A program made the position numbers and the translations under genes. A stretch of DNA of 17,161 nucleotides. Source: Anaerolineae bacterium (lineage in GTDB: Bacteria; Chloroflexota; Anaerolineae; Aggregatilineales; Phototrophicaceae). The notes beneath the pieces were generated by a model that did no database searches, was not told where the DNA came from, and saw nothing but the letters and a program-made list of their open reading frames with translations. The stretch lies in assembly GCA_025454715.1 (NCBI GenBank), contig JALONY010000035.1, forward strand, positions 1 to 17,161. Reading direction: 5' to 3'. Positions within the stretch are counted from its first letter, which is position 1. The number at the start of each line of letters is the position of its first letter. Positions 13,882 to 17,161 of the stretch are shown piece after piece.

Positions 13882-15678
13882 ATGTCAGTTCTTCCTTTCC
13901 CCTCCTTCCTTGATGACATCAAGGAGAAGGGGCTCAAGAAAGCCATATTTGAAGGTGTGGACAACGTCGTCGAGCGCGTGACCGCGGGGATGAACATTCA
14001 AGACATCCGCGAAGCGTTGCGTGGCGAAAACCCCACACGCCGCCCCAATCCGCGCCTCCAGCCGCACGCAGACGGCTTCTGGCTGCACATGCGCCCGTCC
14101 TTCTTCCACAAGGACATGACCGGCCTTTACCCCACCTTCCGCCTCGGTTGGCTCTCGACCTATTTCGTGGTGTTCGAGACCATCACCGGCATGATTTTGA
14201 TGGTGTGGTACACCCCGTCGCCCCAAGTGGCCTATGGCAACATGATCAACATGCTGTCCAACGTGCCGCTCGGCCAGCTCATGCGCGACCTGCACCGCCT
14301 CGGCGCCGAGGCGATGGTGCTGATCGTCACATTACACATGCTCCGAACGTTCTTTACGGGCAGTTATAAGAAACCACGACAATTCACGTGGTTCACCGGC
14401 GTCATTTTGCTGTTCGCCACCCTGTTCCTCAGCTTCAGCGGCTACCTGCTCCCGTGGGACCAGCTGGCGCTCTGGGCGGTCACCATCGGCGCCTCGATGA
14501 TCGAGGCCACGCCGCCGCAAATCGTGGGTGAGAACCTCAACCTGCTGGTGCGTGGTGGCCCCGAGATGGGCGCCAACGGCTTGCTGCGCTTCTACCTGAT
14601 GCACGTGTTGCTGTTCCCGGCCATCCTGTTCATCTTCACCGGCGTGCACTACTACAAGGTGATCGTGCACGGGCACTCGCTGCCGCCGCAGAAGGAAAAC
14701 ATCGGCGAGGACACCGCCAAGCGCGTGCCGCTCGACAAGCGCGTGTACTTCATCCCCGACGTGCTGACCAGCGAGACGATGTGGGTCGCCGTCACCACCC
14801 TCGTGATGATCGTGCTGTGCATCTGGTTCTACCACGCCCCGCTCGAGAGCCACGCCGACCCGCAGGTCACCCCCATCGGCACGACCGCGCCGTGGTACTT
14901 CCTGTGGATTCAGGGCGCGCTCAAGCTGGGTGACAAGGTGTTCTGGGGCGTCATCTTCCCGGGCATCTACCTCGCGTTCGTGGCCATCGTGCCCTACATC
15001 GATGCGACCAAGAGCCGCCGTTATGCCGACCGCCGCTTTGCCCTGAGCGTGTGCTTCGCCCTGATTTCGTTCACCACCGTGCTGAGCTACATGGGCTTGC
15101 CCGAGTACGGCGTGGCCGCCTCGGCGGATACCAAGGTCATCCACGAGATGACGATGGAACCGGCGCACAACCACATGGGCAAGCTGTTGCCGGTGCCGTA
15201 TGACGAGCTGGCCGTGGGTGCCTACACCACCATGCAATTCCACGGTGAGACCCCCGACGCGGCGGTGATTGCCTTCAACCAGATGCTGGACGACACCGGC
15301 CAGCGCGCCGGCCTGCGCGAGCAACTGAACAAGGCGCACCTCGCCACCAACTTCCAGACCCTGCCGTTCGTGGTCATCCCCGACAACGCGCCGGAGCTGC
15401 AATACGCCATCAACCACTTCGATCACCTGATGGAGAAGTACCCCGACGAGCTGTACAACGGCTGGGGCGCGGTCATCATCACCCAAAACCAAGAAGGCCT
15501 CAAGCGCATCGACGTGGTGGTCTCGTGGGACGAGGTGGAGCTGACCGACACCGGCGCGGTGGTGCTGGATGCCGAGGGCAACCCCATCCCGGTGCTGGAC
15601 GACGAGGGCAACATCGTCCGCCGCTGGAGCACCGACCACATCTTCGTGCACCAGAACTCGGCGTACTTCGATCACTAA
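13882..15678 (+). CDS. qcrB: Cytochrome b of the bc-type complex, with a long C-terminal extension
   Basis: A 598-residue fused cytochrome b6/subunit-IV-type protein that carries the two b haems and the quinone sites. Haem ligands are H138/H152 and H241/H256; the second pair has 14 intervening residues, the b6f/Gram-positive spacing. Seven membrane helices are visible (about 90-110, 135-158, 169-190, 232-257, 298-318, 352-372, 386-405). The Qo motif reads APWY (336-339) instead of PEWY. The Cys that binds haem c(i) in b6 and Bacillus QcrB appears replaced by Arg87 (FRLGW). Seven helices put the C-terminus outside, where about 190 extra residues (410-598) without CxxCH form a soluble domain. 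The N-terminal 60 residues are also long. GGAGAGG precedes ATG 13882. Confidence 0.95.
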   Translation: MSVLPFPSFLDDIKEKGLKKAIFEGVDNVVERVTAGMNIQDIREALRGENPTRRPNPRLQPHADGFWLHMRPSFFHKDMTGLYPTFRLGWLSTYFVVFETITGMILMVWYTPSPQVAYGNMINMLSNVPLGQLMRDLHRLGAEAMVLIVTLHMLRTFFTGSYKKPRQFTWFTGVILLFATLFLSFSGYLLPWDQLALWAVTIGASMIEATPPQIVGENLNLLVRGGPEMGANGLLRFYLMHVLLFPAILFIFTGVHYYKVIVHGHSLPPQKENIGEDTAKRVPLDKRVYFIPDVLTSETMWVAVTTLVMIVLCIWFYHAPLESHADPQVTPIGTTAPWYFLWIQGALKLGDKVFWGVIFPGIYLAFVAIVPYIDATKSRRYADRRFALSVCFALISFTTVLSYMGLPEYGVAASADTKVIHEMTMEPAHNHMGKLLPVPYDELAVGAYTTMQFHGETPDAAVIAFNQMLDDTGQRAGLREQLNKAHLATNFQTLPFVVIPDNAPELQYAINHFDHLMEKYPDELYNGWGAVIITQNQEGLKRIDVVVSWDEVELTDTGAVVLDAEGNPIPVLDDEGNIVRRWSTDHIFVHQNSAYFDH

Positions 15679-15701
15679 ACCATCCCTCGCGGGAACTTCG
15701 A

Positions 15702-15729
15702 TGGGCAGGCGGGAACCCCCGCCTGCCCA
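15702..15729 (+). other. GC-rich intercistronic hairpin between cytochrome b and cytochrome c genes
   Basis: Arms 15702-15713 and 15718-15729 form a perfect 12-bp, nearly all-GC stem around a 4-base loop, 23 bases after the cytochrome b stop. No T run follows, so it is not a standard intrinsic terminator. It may protect the upstream mRNA end or lower expression of the downstream gene. Confidence 0.6.
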
Positions 15730-15769
15730 CTGTGCTGAATGTTGAGAGAACCAAAAAGGACTACGCCAC

Positions 15770-17005
15770 ATGCTTCAATCGGGACGGATGCTCATTGAGC
15801 GAATCGAGAACCGCGTCCTCGTCGGCATCATCTCCTTCGTCGCCATCATGGTGCTGGTGGGGTGGGTCGCCATTAACGAGAACGCCCGTATGGCCTCGTT
15901 CACCCGCCAGTACAATGCGCGGTCGATCGAGCGCGGTGCGGAATTGTTCGCGGCCAACTGCTCGACCTGCCACGGCGTGGACGGGCGCGGCATCACCGGG
16001 CGTGCGCCCGCGTTGAACAGCCCGCACTTCTTCGGCTACGACTTCATCGCCGCCGAGCGCCGCGAGCTGAACGGCCTCCAACGCCAAGTGGCCGAGCTGG
16101 AGAGCGAAAAGGCCGCCCTCGGCACCGAGCTGGCCGCTGAAGGCACGACCGAGGAGCGCAAGGCCGAAATCGCCACCCGCCTCGCCGAAATCGAGGTCGC
16201 GTTGGCCGACGAGACCCGCACGGCGCGCATTGCCGAGCTGGAAGCCTCCAAGCAAGCCTTCGTCGATAGCATCACCCTCGCGGTCGATAACGGCTACAAC
16301 ATCGAGAACCCGTCACGCCTCGCCTACCTCGGCTGGGGCGGCACGCTCGATAACTTCGTCACCACCACCCTCTACCACGGTCGCCCCAGCAGCGTGAGCT
16401 ACTGGCCGGCTCCGATGGTGGCGTGGAGCCAACGCGCCAACGGCCCGTTGCGCGATGACCAGATTCAGGACATCTCCAACTACATCCTGAACTGGGACAA
16501 GGGCGATGCGTGGACGCTGGAAGACCTGCTGGCCACCCAGCAATTCGCCATCGTCCCCGGGCTGGGTGAAGGCGTCGAGGCCACCGCGCCCGCCATCGGC
16601 GGCGATGTCAACATCGCGCTGGCGCAACTGGCCTCGCTGACCGGCGACCCGGTGCGCGGTGAGGCGCTGTACGCCAACCGTGAGCGTTCGCAAGCCACCG
16701 GTGCCCGCCTCGGTTGCGGCGGTTGCCACTACAACGGCGCGCAAGGCCCCGCCTTCGACGGGACGTATGAGCGCGTCGTCGCCAAGCTCTCCACCGAGGC
16801 GGCGCTGGCCGGTTACACGGTCGAGCAATACTTGATGCCCGGCGCGTATGTCGTGAGCGGTTACGCCGCTGGCGCGATGCCCGCCAACTTCGGCCAGTCG
16901 ATGAGCGCGCAAGACCTCGCCGACGTGGTGCAATACATCAAGAGCACTGACCCCAACTATGTCCCGCCTGTCCCAGCCGAGCCTGCGGCTGAGGGCGAGA
17001 GCTAA
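15770..17005 (+). CDS. Membrane-anchored diheme cytochrome c with inserted coiled coil
   Basis: A 411-residue protein, third in the bc operon, likely the cytochrome c1-like electron acceptor from the Rieske protein. One N-terminal membrane helix (about 16-35) places the rest outside the cell. The first haem domain has CSTCH (64-68) and a candidate axial Met (M216). Between them lies about 70 residues of heptad-like, Glu/Ala/Leu-rich sequence (about 94-165), predicted coiled coil. A linker (about 245-290) leads to a second haem domain with CGGCH (316-320) and candidate Met ligands M370 or M378. The Pro/Ala/Glu tail ends the protein. ATG 15770 follows AAAAGGA at about 9 bases. Two haems on one subunit could bypass a separate soluble carrier. 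Confidence 0.92.
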   Translation: MLQSGRMLIERIENRVLVGIISFVAIMVLVGWVAINENARMASFTRQYNARSIERGAELFAANCSTCHGVDGRGITGRAPALNSPHFFGYDFIAAERRELNGLQRQVAELESEKAALGTELAAEGTTEERKAEIATRLAEIEVALADETRTARIAELEASKQAFVDSITLAVDNGYNIENPSRLAYLGWGGTLDNFVTTTLYHGRPSSVSYWPAPMVAWSQRANGPLRDDQIQDISNYILNWDKGDAWTLEDLLATQQFAIVPGLGEGVEATAPAIGGDVNIALAQLASLTGDPVRGEALYANRERSQATGARLGCGGCHYNGAQGPAFDGTYERVVAKLSTEAALAGYTVEQYLMPGAYVVSGYAAGAMPANFGQSMSAQDLADVVQYIKSTDPNYVPPVPAEPAAEGES

Positions 17006-17045
17006 ACCCGCCCGACCGGTTTTCTCTACGGCACAGCACAAAACG

Positions 17046-17080
17046 ACAGGGCTACCCATGCGATGGGTAGCCCTGTTTTT
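17046..17080 (+). terminator. Intrinsic terminator of the bc operon
   Basis: A perfect 13-bp stem (arms 17047-17059 and 17063-17075) with a 3-base GCG loop is followed directly by TTTTT. It lies 41 bases after the cytochrome c stop codon and marks the end of the three-gene operon. Confidence 0.92.
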
Positions 17081-17100
17081 GCGTGTGGGTGGGGGGAGCC

Positions 17101-17161
17101 CTAGCCTGCGACGCCCTCGGCATAGGCGGTTGCCAGCGCCTCTGGGGTGGCATAGGCGCTG
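17101..17161 (-). CDS. C-terminal end of a convergent gene (partial)
   Basis: On the minus strand a frame enters at the window edge and runs for 19 codons to TAG (17103-17101). It reads as an Ala-rich helix with A-Y-A repeated (S-A-Y-A-T-P-E-A-L-A-T-A-Y-A-E-G-V-A-G). It is placed as a gene because it fits the tail-to-tail layout across the terminator and the strand's codon pattern (GCC, CTG, GAG). It is too short to identify; the rest lies beyond the window. Confidence 0.5.
   Translation of the reverse strand, partial: SAYATPEALATAYAEGVAG

Noticed and set aside
14332..15771. A 479-codon minus-strand open frame opposite cytochrome b
   Set aside because: It is His/Val/Gln/Arg-rich, as expected from reading GC-rich codons backwards, and overlaps a complete cytochrome b with haem ligands.
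1..17161. CRISPR arrays, transposases, phage genes or attachment sites
   Set aside because: No regularly spaced direct repeats, no transposase or integrase motifs, and no duplication flanking the tRNA gene were seen.

Overview
The window is dense, GC-rich bacterial chromosome with no insertion sequence, prophage, CRISPR array or rRNA. An actinobacterial or proteobacterial origin fits less well than a non-phototrophic member of the Chloroflexota (Anaerolineae-like). That is an inference from the mix of genes: a Rieske / fused cytochrome b / diheme cytochrome c operon with b6-type haem spacing, a stand-alone PncC, Pro/Thr-rich lipoproteins and GC-rich codon use. Only a database search could settle it.

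Layout. (1) Positions 1-2025, minus strand: the 5' part of a DAO-family FAD oxidoreductase broken by an in-frame TAG, a lipoprotein, and pncC translationally coupled to that lipoprotein. (2) 2045-2965: a second, divergent lipoprotein and a hairpin terminator. (3) 2974-3096: tRNA-Leu(CAA) on the minus strand; the -35 of its promoter touches the start codon of the next gene. (4) 3096-6283, plus strand: ECF sigma factor, two-pass anti-sigma-like membrane protein, mraY and lspA. This is an envelope-biogenesis block, and mraY and lspA overlap by ATGA. (5) 6246-8148, minus strand: a short Wzz-type chain-length protein and an AttH/CrtC-type lipocalin-fold protein. (6) 8249-11263, minus strand: a persulfide/sulfur module made of a TauE exporter, an MBL-fold persulfide dioxygenase fused to rhodanese domains, a soluble single-domain rhodanese and a membrane-anchored rhodanese. 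(7) 11387-12989, minus strand: RNase D with two HRDC domains, overlapping a small uncharacterised protein whose last five residues are QLSLF, a textbook beta-sliding-clamp binding motif. (8) 13097-17080, plus strand: promoter, Rieske protein, cytochrome b with a long C-terminal extracytoplasmic extension, and diheme cytochrome c carrying a coiled-coil insertion, closed by a strong intrinsic terminator. (9) 17101-17161, minus strand: the last codons of a convergent gene.

How the parts work together. The bc-type complex would pass electrons from (mena)quinol to a terminal oxidase or a small soluble carrier. The sulfur module would oxidise persulfide (GSSH- or CoA-SSH-like) to sulfite and thiosulfate and export a sulfur oxyanion. 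No sulfide:quinone reductase is present to connect the two inside the window. MraY makes lipid I for peptidoglycan and LspA matures lipoproteins such as the two encoded nearby; the sigma/anti-sigma pair sits directly upstream of both.

The points most worth a second look are the uncharacterised QLSLF protein coupled to RNase D, the two unusual additions to the bc complex (cytochrome b extension and cytochrome c coiled coil), the inverted repeat that brackets the bc promoter, and the amber-interrupted oxidoreductase.
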